In this document: positions 50,785-62,689 of the stretch, piece by piece
Position numbering within the stretch: the stretch's first letter is position 1
How the letters are laid out: every line of letters begins with the position of its first letter
Source of the DNA: Lepus europaeus
Taxonomy: Eukaryota; Chordata; Mammalia; Lagomorpha; Leporidae
Length of the DNA stretch: 64,000 nucleotides
Assembly: GCF_033115175.1 (NCBI RefSeq)
Contig: NC_084839.1
Location: forward strand, 43,323,501-43,387,500
Direction of reading: 5' to 3'
The notes under the pieces: model-generated
Database searches by the model: none
Told to the model about the DNA's origin: nothing
Seen by the model: the letters and a program-made list of their open reading frames with translations, nothing else
Program-made: the position numbers and the translations under genes

Positions 50785-50995
50785 GAGTTGGGCCTGGCGT
50801 CAGACCTGGATATGAGTCTCGGCTGGGTCGCTCGCAGATGTATGACCTTGGATTAGTCCATCTTCAGCCTCGCTTGTAAAATGGAGGCAGTACTACCTGT
50901 CTGGTACGAATACTGCAATAATTAGAATTATGCCAAAATTATAGTTAATCTAAAATAAAATGTCTGTGGCGCAGAGTAGGCCCCTAACAAGGAGT
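50785..50995 (+). mobile_element. MIR-like element, fairly complete
   Basis: CAGACCTGGATATGAGTCTC, TGACCTTGGATTAGTCCATC, CTTGTAAAATGGAGGCAGTA and GGCGCAGAGTAGGCCCC keep the MIR order. Confidence 0.7.
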
Positions 50996-51680
50996 CACTT
51001 CCTGTTCATAACCAAATCTGTTCGGGTTTTCTAACCTCTCAGATTTAAATGGATTTTTTTTTTAAACCACGAAAGCTCCTTGGTTCCACCCAAAATAAGC
51101 AAGAATGTGTATAGCCTAGGGTATTTAGCAAGCAGTGAGCGCCTGCTGTGTGCACTCCATTTGAAAATAATGCAGTTGTTACTATAGAAGGGGCTTGTAA
51201 GCTCAGAGGAGAGGACTTTCGCTCCGCTGAAAGGTTTCAAGGCGCCTTCCTGGAGAAGAGGACTCCTAAACTAAGGCTGACATAAGTGGGCAAGAAGGCA
51301 GAGAGGAAGGAAGCAAATTCTAGGTAAAGGAAATAGTAGGAAAGGCCCAGAGGCGCGCTTCCGCACGGCAGGATGGAGGCGCTGCTGGTGGCTGAATGAT
51401 ACTAGAACCCCACGAAGATAGCCAGCTAAATGCTAGGGAGTTAGTGAGGAACTGGGGTTTCACAGCCCAGAGTGTAGATCCTCAAGAAGGTTCTTGGCAG
51501 AATCAGCCCAGAAAGAATTGCCTTGGATCATGTCAGCACCTTAGAACTTCCAGAAAAAAGCACGGGTGGGTAGAGCTTGAACCTAGTGAATGGCATTTTT
51601 AGCAAGCCATAGTGAAATCTTGCCTACTACTGATAAGACTTCCTGCAGGACATCCTCCTGCTTAACAAGCCCATTTCTGA
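50996..51680. other. No gene seen
   Basis: Single-copy-like sequence upstream of CALM2. Nothing recognised. Confidence 0.4.
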
Positions 51681-51689
51681 TGCTCTTTT

Positions 51690-51992
51690 TAAAAATTATT
51701 TATTTAGTTATTTATTTGAGAGAGAGAGAGAGAGATGTTCCAATCCACCAGTTCCCCAAATAGCTGCAAAAGCCTGGGCTAGGCCAGACCAAAGCCAGGA
51801 GCCAGAACCTTCCTCCGTGTCTCTGATGTGGGTGCAGGGGCCCAAGGACTAGGGCCATCTTCCGCTGCTTTCCCAGGCGCATTAGTGGGGAGCTGGGTTG
51901 GAAGTGGAGCAGCGGGGACTCAAACTGGCGCCTATATGGGATAACGGCATTGCAGGCGGCAGCTTTACCCACTAAGCCACAATGCTGGCCCC
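51690..51992 (-). mobile_element. CSINE, full length
   Basis: TTATTTATTTGAGAGAGAG leads to CACAATGCTGGCCCC. TCTGATGCTCT flanks both sides. Confidence 0.92.
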
Positions 51993-54085
51993 TCTGATGC
52001 TCTCTAACAGCCATCTGCACCCACTTGGAAAGCTTCCGTGGAATTTAACCTCCCTTCGCCAAGTTAGACATTGTCTCACACCATCAAAAGTATTTTCTTT
52101 GCTAGGCCAGAGTTGGGTCCTCTTTCTTTCTGTTGTGCAAACCAGGCATTAAGTGTTCCTCCAGCTCGCATTTGCAACCCTGTGATCTTCCTTCCAGATG
52201 AATGACCGTGCAAAGAAAGCTGGGGACCCTGTGCTTCTATTGTCCTTGCCACTGTGATGGAAGGATGGTGGGGGAAAGGAGAGTTAATTATCTTTCTCCT
52301 GCAAATGAAATACCATTAGGCAGAATGTTACTTAAAAGTGGGCATCTCTCCAGAATCTGAGCTGAAATGGAGCCCCAAGGCCAACCATTCCATTACTCTG
52401 CATTCTGGCAGCTTCCAAATCTTTCCAAGGTATTCTTCAGAAATTTGTCTCTGATTTCCCCTGAGATCCTCAGACACAAGAGCCACCAGCGATCTTTTCT
52501 TTCAGCTTAGTCACTAAAAATATTCTCTTTTTACACAGTACCACATCAGTATGCAGTGATTTTACATACGAAATTTTTAATGATGGAAAATTGGATGACA
52601 AAATGAATAATCACCTCCTCTAGCAAATGAATTTTTAAAAGGATTGATTCATAACATATAACAAGTGCGAGCTTAGGTATAATATGCAGGTATATGCTTA
52701 GAAATGTATGTTTTGAATCTAGGAGCTTTTTAAACAAGTGTTTAGGAATAAGGTATGTTTGTAACAGAGGATACAGAAAAGTTCTTCCAGGGTTCTTAGG
52801 CTGAATTTCGGTAAAGGTATCTCTTGCAGAACTTTTCTTGCTGACCTCTCCAAGAAGAGAAAGAAAATGAGAAATAAAGAAAAAAAAATCAAGAGCTACA
52901 TTTAAAGCCATTGTGGTTTCTGCGTATTTGAGACTGTTCCAAGTCAATTTATTTATAGAGCATTTGTCTTCTACAACATGACACACAAAGCTGCCTGACC
53001 ATGGGAGTTGCCAGTTTTTGAAGCAAAGTCGGTGGTGACCATCACGTCAAGGCCTAGGCCATGGCTGGGTGGCTGTTCTTCCCTCACCACTAGTAAGCGC
53101 CCACAGTGTTCTGCCCTTGCTCATTTCGGGAAAATGAGAATACACTTCCTTTCCAGGCCTCTTCCTCCAGTCGTAGAGCAGAGACAGCACAGCCCTGTCC
53201 TATGTAGCTGCTCTCTTCCAGCCAGCTATGCTAACAAATGAGGGCAGAGACACAGCCATGGTTTTGATTTTAGGGCCCATGTGTTTCTCAATGGGTGAAA
53301 GAAACAACGTTCAAAGCCATTTATCATCAGATGAATCACCTTGTCCTGTGTGCATCTAGAACATGTACTGGTTATGTACCAACCTTGAGAGAATTGAGAA
53401 AATAATGCTGAAGTCATTTTCTTGTTCTACGGTTCAGATAAAGAGCTATGGTTAAGAAAGTTAAACTATTCTTCCTCTCGGATTATGGGACAGAACAGAG
53501 TTGAGCCAGGAATTCAGTCAGGTCAAGAGTTCTCCATCGCATTCTCAGTCCTGTGAGGGTTGATGACTACAGGGAAAGACCTGAATCCTCCAGATATCTT
53601 GGATGGGTTTATGTCTACATACACACGGGGGAAGTTGAGGGCTGTTAGACTGGATATTGGTATGCTGCCTCTCATTTATTTACTCATCAAAAAAAAAAAA
53701 AATGGAGATGACAGTTTAGGGCTAGCAACCACCTGGATTTGCCTAGAATGGGTGGGCTTCCTGAGAAGTTGGACTTTGAGTGCTAAATCTAGACAGTTCC
53801 AGGCAAACTAAGATGGTTGGCCATCCTGGAAACCACGATCACTAATTCATTCAGTAAACACTAGCAGTCTGTTATGTGCTATGAATGTGCTGAGCAAAAC
53901 TTAATGAGCAAAGGAAAGACATCCTAGAGAATATGACCCATGGGAGTTTGCACAGAGATGGGGAAAGAGGTTGAGGGTGTTTGAGGAGCGGAAAGAAACC
54001 CAAAGGCACAGCAACATTTGTATCACCACCTCCATCATCAGCTTCACCACATTTGCAGCCATTGGTGATTGGGCACTTACCATAT
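51993..54085. other. No gene seen; SINE-free 2.1 kb
   Basis: Single-copy-like sequence. The 146-codon minus-strand frame at 52546-52986 is AT-rich with no family resemblance. Confidence 0.45.
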
Positions 54086-54089
54086 GTTG

Positions 54090-54345
54090 TCATATAATTG
54101 ACTATTCCATTCTTCTTGACCCTCCCTTCCCTCTTGGCTTCTGGAACATCTCTCTGCTAATACTTCTACCTCTCAGTTTCTTTACAGGGTCATGTGCTGG
54201 CTTCTTTGCCCTTTGCCTAAATGATGGCATTCTTCCAGGTTTAGGCCATTGCTCTCTGGTGACTTTCAACACCTGACCTGGGCACTCTGCCCACTCCCAC
54301 AGCATCGGCTCTGTACTTATGACCCCATATCAGGATGGTTAGCCT
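54090..54345 (+). mobile_element. L2-like fragment
   Basis: TTGGCTTCTGGAACATCTC, TCTACCTCTCAGTTTC and GGTTTAGGCCATTGCTCTC fit L2 ORF sequence. Confidence 0.5.
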
Positions 54346-55044
54346 TCTGCTCAGTATTTTCAGCAGCTCAGGGCTTCCCTGATGTTTGTGGGCCCAGTCA
54401 AGAGTACAAATAGAGGCTTACATAGTATATGCTAAAGATATAAATCAAGTTAATAAACATATAAAATATGTTTTGCCCTTTTACCTTAACAAATACTTTC
54501 ATGGAGACCTGGAAAGCCATGGTGAAGTTTAAAATTTCAGATTCCCACTTCAGATCATGGAAATGTAAGGATGTCATCCTCCAACCCATAGGACACCTGT
54601 TTCTTGTCTCACCCCCAATTCCATCACACACTGCAAAGGCACTCACATTCACATATGTGGACACCCTGTCCTATAACCAAACTACATTAACACCCCCCCA
54701 AGTAGCTGCCCCTCGGGCACCTCTCAGGCCCAGGGGGTGTGCACCCCAAAGAAGCAGGATGCTCTCTGGAGAGTAGACCTGGGCAAGTATCATCCCCAGG
54801 GTCTGGAAGTAGGCTCGAGGCTATTTGAGCCAGGAATTCTGTGACCCTGGGAGCTGCGATCCATCTAGAAGGGGTGAGGAGTGTGGGCTCTGGGTGAGGA
54901 AGTCCTCTTGGCCCTATGTGGGATACATCTGGAGGAAGGCTAGGGCAGGACCCTCTAAAGGAAAGTGCAGGCCAGCCTGCTTTTCTTGTCCAGGTCTATA
55001 GTCAATAATGAAAATGCTTCTAGAAACTCCTGTTGGAGACCCTC

Positions 55045-55535
55045 AGGTCCTAAAACTCACATCCAAAACTGAACTCATCATTTTTTCACCCAGATCTCTT
55101 CCCTTTCCTGATCTCACCAAAAAGCATCCCCCTCACCCCATCACCCAAGTCTTGCCCTAGGAATCTAGATGTGCTTCTGGCTCTTTCCTGCTTCTGTCTT
55201 TTCTGGGGTTACTCCCCTGCCTGCAGCACCCTTTCTCCCTTTGCACTGCCTGCCGAACATCTGCTCATAGCTGGCCCAAGCATCACAGCCCCTACATTGT
55301 CTCCCTAATTCTACCAGTTTTTCCACTCTTGGCCCAAAGGGAAATAATCACATTGCTCACAATATCCTTAAACACTTTTTGGCATTATTTCCTTACTGGT
55401 TTGTTGCCCCAACTAGACTGCATTCATTAAGGAACCTTAATTATGTTTGTTCATCTCACTGCCTTGCATGACACTGGGATACAGTGGATGCTCAGTAAGT
55501 TTTGTTCAACGAATAGGTGGATGAATGAACAAAGA
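55045..55535 (+). mobile_element. L2 3' end
   Basis: CCAAAACTGAACTCATCA, CATCACCCAAGTCTTGCC, CTCACTGCCTTGCATGACAC and GGATGCTCAGTAAGTTTTGT follow the L2 3' order. Confidence 0.7.
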
Positions 55536-55627
55536 TATCATTTTGTGCATGCCTTTTTTTTTTTCATGGCTTTTTAACAAATACTCAGAAGATTTTTACA
55601 AAGTTTGAGTTGTCTTATACACAATGA

Positions 55628-55935
55628 AAATTACGGTAAGCATTTGGTGCATCTGTTAAGGTGTTTCTTGGTACATCTGAATCCTATTAAAAAAAGTGCC
55701 TATGTTTGAGTCCTGGCTCTGCTTCTGACTCCAGCTTCCTGCTAATGCACACCCTAGGAGACAGCAAGTGATGGCTCAAGTACTTGAGTCCCTGTCACAC
55801 ACATGGGAGACCCAGATTGAGTTCTTTGCTTCTAGCTTCAGTCTAGTCCAGCCCCAGCAGTTGCAGGCATTTGGGGAATAAACTACCAGATGGGAGATCT
55901 CTGTCTCTCTGCTTTTCAAGTAAAACAAAAATAAT
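55628..55935 (+). mobile_element. Old CSINE
   Basis: GTGCATCTGTTAAGGTGTTT leads to CTCTGCTTTTCAAGTAAA, with a body of the older type (TTCCTGCTAATGCACACCC). Confidence 0.75.
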
Positions 55936-56315
55936 TTTTTTAATAAATGAAAATAATTTTCTCAAAGAAAGTAGCCAGAGCAATTATAATCTTCTTATAT
56001 GTTATTCAAATCAATTTGAAAGTGCTAAATATGTACTTATTCAAATATAGTTTTAATCTTCTTTGAGTTCTTTATGTGATTGTGCAATGCTTGTTTACAC
56101 AATTTTTAAACTGTATTTTTTTCCTCATTTAGAGAATTTATGATGCAGGCTGCATTAGCTTCATGAAATTAATAATCAAAGCAATTAACTACCAGATAAT
56201 TAACCTGAAAAAAAATTGTGCTTTCGCTCTGAACAGTTTCAGAGAAAAGAGGTGATTGATGTTTTTGGTGTATTGTTGGCAACATGGAAGACTACATGGA
56301 GGTGTCAATTAAAAA
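55936..56315. other. No gene seen
   Basis: AT-rich single-copy-like sequence. Confidence 0.4.
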
Positions 56316-56637
56316 AAAAAGATTTATTTATTTGTTTATTTGAAAGGCAGAGTTACAGAGAGGCAGAGACACAGAGAGAGAGACAGGTCCTCTACCCGCT
56401 GGTTCACTCCCCAAATGGTCACAACTGCCAGAGCTGGGCAGGTCCAAAGTTAGGATCCAGGAGCTTCTTCTGGGTCTTACACTTCTGGGTGGCACCATGG
56501 CCATCCCCTGCTGCTTTCCCAGGCACTTTAGCAGGGAGCTGTATCAGAAGTGGAGCAGCCAGGACTGGAACCAGCACCTATATGGGATCCAGCACCACAG
56601 GCAGTGGCTTTACACTACACATCACAGCACTGGCCCC
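56316..56637 (-). mobile_element. CSINE, full length
   Basis: AAAAGATTTATTTATTTGTT leads to CACAGCACTGGCCCC. Confidence 0.9.
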
Positions 56638-56664
56638 AACAAATTATTTTTTTATAAGCTTTTT

Positions 56665-56998
56665 ATTTTTTAATTTTTAAAATTTATTTGACAGGTAGAG
56701 TTATATATAGAGAGACAGATAGGCAGTCAGAGAGAAAGGTCTTCCTTCCATTGGTTCACCCTCCAAATGGCCGCTACAGCCGGCGCGCTGTGCTGATCCG
56801 AAGCCAGGAGCCAGGTGCTTCTCCTGGTCTCCCATGCGGGTGCAGGGCCCAAGCACTTGGGCCATCCTCCACTGCATTCCCGGGCCACAGCAGAGAGCTG
56901 GACTGGAAGAGGAGCAGTGGGGACTAGAACCTGGTGCCCATATGGGATGCAGGCACCACAGGCAGAGGATTAGCCAAATGAGCCATGGCGCCAGGCCC
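56665..56998 (-). mobile_element. CSINE, poly(A) sub-type, full length
   Basis: AAAATTTATTTGACAGGTAG leads to AGCCATGGCGCCAGGCCC. Confidence 0.9.
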
Positions 56999-57016
56999 TC
57001 AGATTATTTTTTTTTT

Positions 57017-57319
57017 TAAGATTTATTTATTTGAAAGGCAAAATTAGGGAAGGAGAGGGAGAGAGAGAGATCTTTCATCTGCTGGTTCACTCTCCAAATA
57101 GTGCAACAGTGAGGGCTGGGCCAGGTCAAAGCCAGGAGCCAGGAGCTACATCTGAGTTTCCCATGTGGGTACAGATGTGCAAGTACTTAAGCCATCTTCT
57201 ACTGCTTTTCCAGGTGCATTAGGAGAGAGCAGGATTGGAAATGGAGCAGCCAGGACTGGAACTGGCACCCTGGCATCACAGGTGGCAGCTTAACCCACTA
57301 TGCTACAATGCTGGTCCCA
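57017..57319 (-). mobile_element. CSINE, full length
   Basis: TAAGATTTATTTATTTGAAA leads to CTACAATGCTGGTCCC. Confidence 0.88.
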
Positions 57320-57985
57320 GAGATGTAAAATTTTTGCAAAAACACCTCAACTTTTAACTTCATTTTTTTTTTGTTTTTTTTTTTAGTATCTTCTTGGTAA
57401 GCCTGACAACTAAAAATTGGGACACCCATTCTCAAACATGGAAAGGTGGCATTGTTGGGGACTGATCTCTCCTATGGCTTTCTGTTCCCATCTAACTAGC
57501 AATATTTCTAGGCTCTCCTTATGGAATTTGAGAGCGAATTGTTGTCTCTTCTGAAAGATTTTTAAATGCTCTAAGTTACTACCTCCCTACCTTCCTGTTT
57601 GCCTTCATTTTCTGTATTTCAGCTTCCTTTATCTGGTGCTCAGGATCACTCTAATATATTTTCCACACTGCTCTTGGAAACCATGCCAGTTTGGATGGTC
57701 ACCTGCCATTTTGCTCTGTTTTGCATGTACTGGCCCATCTGAAGGGAAACCAGATGCCATTGTAAAGGCCTATTTTCCACTCTTAATTAAGTAATCTACA
57801 GGGCAATGTTATGTCACTGTATAAATATCCCATGGCCCAACAGCTCTCCACCTAGCAATTTTATCATTGTTGGTCCTTGTATAAATCATGATTTTTCTAT
57901 TCTGTAATCTTTTCTATATGTTTTAGCTAGCATTACCTTTCTCTCTTTCTTTCTTTCTTTTTTTTTTTTTTTTGGTAAAGAAATT
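57320..57985. other. No gene seen; possible old L1-like or unique DNA
   Basis: There are T-runs at 57362-57386 and 57958-57976. The middle is single-copy-like and contains CTTAATTAAGTAATC. Confidence 0.4.
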
Positions 57986-57987
57986 TC

Positions 57988-58358
57988 CTGGGACTGGCAC
58001 TGTGGCATAGTGGGTAAAGCAGCTGCCTGCAGTGCCGGCATCCCATATAGGCACTGGTTTGAGTCCCAGCTGTTCCACTTCCTATCCAGCTCTCTGCTAT
58101 GGCCTGGGAAAGCAGTATAAAATGGCTCAAGTCCTTGGGCCTCTGCACCCGTGTGGTGGGAGACCCAGAAGCAGCTCCTGGCTCCTGGCTTCAGATCGGC
58201 TCATCTCCAGCCATTGCGGCCATCTGAGGAGTGAACCAACGGATGGAAGACCTCTCTCTCTCTCTCTCTCTTGCTCGCTCTCTCCCTCTCTCTCTCTTTC
58301 TCCATGCTCTCTCTGCCTCTCTGTAAGCCTGCTTTTCAAATAAATAAATAAATATTTT
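57988..58358 (+). mobile_element. CSINE, full length, long CT tract
   Basis: TGGGACTGGCACTGTGGCAT leads to GCTTTTCAAATAAATAAATA. Confidence 0.92.
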
Positions 58359-58676
58359 TTTAAAAAAGAAAAATAAATCATTTCCTTTCCCTTTTTCTGC
58401 TTTTGTGAGCATGAGTATTGGTTGGTGGATTTTTTTTTTCCCAATTTGGTGTATTATAATCAGTGACATTCACTTTAGTTTTCAGTGCTAGAGCTGTCCC
58501 AAATTTGGCTGGTTGAGGTGTTCAGGCCAGCTCCTATGTCCTTTTGACATTTCTCCATCAGTTTTTGCGTACTTTCTGGCTTTCTGGCACAAAACGTTCC
58601 AGACTCACCTTGTACTTTCTCTGCCCAGAACTGGACTCAGCCATTTTGTTCAAGGATTCTCAGATACTTTTTTTTT

Positions 58677-58712
58677 TTTAAATTCTTTTATTTATTTATT
58701 TGACAGGTAGAG

Positions 58713-58749
<37 letters not shown>

Positions 58750-58943
58750 TCTTCCTTCCGTTGGTTCACCCCCCAAATGGCTGCTATGGCCGGAGCTGTA
58801 CCGGCCTGAAGCCAGGAGCCAGGTGCTTCTCCTGGTCTTCCATGCGGGTACAGGGCCCAAGTACTTGGGCCATCCTCCACTGACTTCCCGGGCCACAGCA
58901 GAGAGCTGGACTGGAAGAGGAGCCCATATGGGAAGCTGGCCCC
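58677..58943 (-). mobile_element. CSINE, poly(A) sub-type, 5'-truncated
   Basis: TTTATTTATTTGACAGGTAG leads to GGGAAGCTGGCCCC. A TCTCAGA-type duplication flanks it. Confidence 0.85.
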
Positions 58944-59183
58944 TCTCAGAGACTTTTAATACCTCCCTTTTTTTTTTTTTTTTATTCTAAACTTCTCAAA
59001 ACTGATCATTCTTTACTTGTCGTGCCCAGCCTGTCCATAAATACCTCAATGGCTTTCCCATGGCTTTCAGTTTTCTTCCCAGTGAAGTCTATTCTGGAGA
59101 CTTGCTCTTTGTGCAAACCCTATGTAGTTCTCAGCATTTCCTTCAGTCCTTTCCCCAAGGTGTCATGTATCAAAGTGAACACT

Positions 59184-59508
59184 GGGGCCGGTGCTGTGAT
59201 GTAGCGGGTAAACCCTCTGCCTGCAGCGCCAGCATCCCATATGGGCCCTGTTTAGAGTCCCTGCTGCTCCACTTCCCATCCAGCTTCCTGCGAATGCACC
59301 TGGGAAAGCAGCAGAAGATGGCCCAAGTCCTTGGGCCCCTGCACTCATGTGGGAGACCTGGAAAAAGGTCCTGGCTCCTGGCTTCAGATCGGCCCAGTTC
59401 TGGCTGTTGTGGCCATTTAGGGAGTGAAGCAGCGAATGGAAGACCTCTGTCTCTGTTTCTTCCTTTCTCTTTCTGCAGCTCTGCCTCTCAAATAAATAAT
59501 CTTTAAAA
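59184..59508 (+). mobile_element. CSINE, full length
   Basis: TGGGGCCGGTGCTGTGATGT leads to CCTCTCAAATAAATAATC. Confidence 0.92.
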
Positions 59509-59609
59509 AAGCAATTCTGTTAACTCTCTAACCCAGCCATAGTAACTCGGTAACCACCATCTCCTACCTCTTTCACATTTCTTTTCTCTCCTTATCCTAA
59601 TAGTAACTA

Positions 59610-59815
59610 ATGTTTTTCAAACACTGTATTCATTATATTCCAGATACTATGCTAAGCATTTTACATTTAGTATGACAGTTAATCCTCATGGCAAAATTAT
59701 AGATGGAGTAGCTAAGGCATCAAGGGCTTACATAATTTGCCCAAAGTCGTCAAGCTAGTAGGTCTCAGATTTCTAATTGATTTCTAGACTTAACCACTGT
59801 AGGTTCCTGTCTTGT
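59610..59815 (-). mobile_element. MIR element, antisense
   Basis: CCAGATACTATGCTAAGCAT, GACAGTTAATCCTCATGGC, TTTGCCCAAAGTCGTCAAG and CTAGTAGGTCTCAG keep the full MIR order. Confidence 0.8.
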
Positions 59816-59859
59816 ACTTGTATTCATTCTTTCATCTATTAATTGTACAGGCTCTCTAT

Positions 59860-59885
59860 CTCTTTTTTTTTTTTTTTTTTTTTTG
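59860..59885 (+). repeat. Poly(T) run
   Basis: About 24 T without an attached SINE body. Confidence 0.8.
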
Positions 59886-60565
59886 AGAAATTGTACAGGT
59901 TCTTGTGCCTAGCAACAAGAGGGGAGAAGAAGAAATGAAAGTCACTGTTTTAACTGGAGATGCAAACATCTATAAACTCAAAATAGCTAGAATTCTAGAA
60001 TTCAAGGAAATATGTATGATATAGGAATCAGGTGTGTGTGTTTAATGTCAATAGACCAAAAACTTTTTGAAGACAAGATTTAAACCCATGTTTTCTAGGC
60101 TAAACGGCTCCTGACAGATAATGGCCACAGTAATCTCTCATCAGAGATTCTAGAGGCTGGGGTTGAGAAGGTAGCTTTTCCTGCTGAGGCTCAAACTGAA
60201 GTTGTAGGGCCATGCCGACTGCAGCTCACACTGAAAGCGTGTTCCCACACCATCTGCAACGAGAGGAGTTGAGCATCTGCAATATGCTAGGTGCAACGAT
60301 GGGCACCTGGAAACCACAAAGACAAGGAAGGGGACCAGAACATTCAGTGCGGTGAGAGGGAAAGCCAGACTGGGGTGTATACAATACCTTATCGTGTGTG
60401 TGGTCACAATGGCTGGGTTTTAGGATTATCTAAAGGATCTTGGGAAAGGAAAGGAGCTTCCAATGGGAAGTAGAAAATAACAAACCCAGGTATTCTGAGA
60501 GTTTAAGAATAAGAGAGAAAGTTCGGGCTTTAAAGTCAGTGCCTAAAAGTAGGCCTGACAAGCGA
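59886..60565. other. No gene seen
   Basis: Single-copy-like sequence upstream of the last SINE. Nothing recognised. Confidence 0.4.
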
Positions 60566-60846
60566 GGGAGTTGTTGCACAGTGGGTCAAGCCTCTGCTTG
60601 GGATGCCTGCATCCCCTATCAGAGTGCCTGGTTTGAATCCCAGCTATGGAACTTCAGATCCAGGACCTGCTAAAGGGCCTGGAGGTGGCAGATGATGGCC
60701 TGAGGACTTTGGTTCCTCCTACATATGTGAAATCTAGATGGAATTCTGGCCTGACCTAGCCCCAACTGTTGCTGGTGTTTGGCGAGCGAACCAGCAAAGG
60801 GAAGCTGCCTTTCAAATAAGTACATTTAAAAAAAAAAAAAAAAGCA
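60566..60846 (+). mobile_element. Old CSINE, the last in the window
   Basis: GGAGTTGTTGCACAGTGGGT leads to GCCTTTCAAATAAGTAC plus an A-run. Confidence 0.8.
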
Positions 60847-60849
60847 AGC

Positions 60850-62650
60850 CAGTCCCCCAGCCAGTGTTCTCAGCACCCTGTGTCTCCCTCAAGGGGCAGG
60901 ATCCCCGAAGATGAGAGCTGAACTTGCCTTGATTCACTCTGAGGTTGCTACACATCTGTGAGTGAATAGCTGAACTGAGAGACTCTGGAAATACTGAGTC
61001 AATTTCAAATCTTAAGGACAATAGTTTAAAACCGGATTGGTCTGTGGCCTAATTCAGCTTGCACTGCGATACCCAAGTCTCTTCACTGGATGCTGCTTCG
61101 AAAGTGCTGAATTATGGAGGGAACATACCACTGTCATTAACAGAACAAAATCATTTCTTCCAAAATTGACCTTGGGCAATGACTTCTCCCCTGGTCCCTT
61201 GCAGCCTTCATTCTGAAGTTTTATGATGCAGTAAAATAGCAACAACAACAAATGAAATGGGCTTTCCTAGGGAGAGGTGGAATCTTCGGGCAATTAGCTT
61301 TTCTAGCTCTTTAGGCAGTAGTTTTAATATATTAAAATGTGCTGCCTGGCCTTGAGGGAATGAAAACAAATGGCCTCCCAAACTCCCTCCCAGCCCCCAC
61401 ACCCTGAAACCCTTCACCTGGATGTGAATTCCCTCTCCAGTGTTGGTGTTTGCACAGAGCACTTTTTCCAGGAGGGCACGGGGCTGTGCATGCTACAATC
61501 CTTTTGCAAAAGGATGCAAACTGAAGAGCTTTGACAATAGGGCAGGCTTCTGGAGGGCGATCTTCCCGGAGGCTCCAGCTCTGGCAACAACCTGAATCTC
61601 TCTACTCGGGTCTGCTCTACATTGTTTATCATTTTCTGCATTGAAAATGCAAAATCACCCCAGTCCCTCCCCCAGCGCGACTCTGAGGACTGCGTACTGG
61701 TAGAGTTCCATGGTATGCAATGATCTAATGCCCCAGAGTCTGTTACCATGCGACAAAAGCCGAGGTCAATTATGATTCCTCGTCAGTGACCCGCAGCCTC
61801 TCTCACGCCTCTCAGCGCAGTGTGTTTTGAAGAGCAGGCACTTTAACATTTCTAAAGGGGACTCAAATTATCATTCAAGTGATAAACTGCCACACAGACA
61901 GACATTCTTTTATGAGTCACTGAAGTGCAGGTCTTGGAGGTGATGCATCCGGTCTTGGTGTTTATTAAAGAGAGGGAAGACAAATAGATCAGAGAACAAA
62001 TCAAACGTTGCACATCACAGGCGCCAAGCACAACAGAATAATCTTCCAATATTAATATATGGGCTACAGAGCCCCACTGGGCAAAACCATGTTTTATTCA
62101 GGAAAACAATAAATCATGCAATCTCTCTATAGAAAGCCATTTACTGCTCATTTGGAAATTGAATCCATAATCTTTTAATAAAGCCTGTTTACACCAACAG
62201 AAGAGTTTCAAATAAATAAAACTGGAAGCAATGATAAAGTAGCTCCCTAACCTTTATATGTTCATCGCACTGTAATCATTCAAGCCCACAGAAGTCAAAT
62301 TTGTTTTACCAATTTCCTGAAATCAATCCAGTGAGCTCCTGGGTCTTACACAAAACCAATTCATATTGTCAAGTAACAGCAAGAATTAATATTCTGCTGC
62401 CTCTTGCTATCCAAAGGGACTTTACTAAAAGTAAATAACAACGCAGGCTTTTACCATCCAGAGATGTATTATTTAGATGTAAAATTCCAGACCCAGGCTT
62501 TGATACCCTAAAAATGGCAACAAGATAAAAAGCTGGCCCTGGGGAACATGTCATCCCAACATCTTAAAAAGGATGCCTAGGGCCGTGGCTAGAAAATAAA
62601 GAGCTGGGCTAGGATCTTATTGAAAAATTACAATGGCAAAATCTTTTCTG
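60850..62650. other. SINE-free non-coding block, candidate conserved element
   Basis: About 1.8 kb between the last SINE and the CpG island shows no recognisable repeat and no plausible coding exon. From about 61850 to 62640 it is AT-rich with several homeobox-, FOX- and octamer-like words, such as TTTTAATAAAG, TGTTTAC and TTGCAAAT. Function is unknown. Confidence 0.45.
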
Positions 62651-62689
62651 CTTGCAAATCATAGCTCCTCCACCACATGGGAAAACGGC

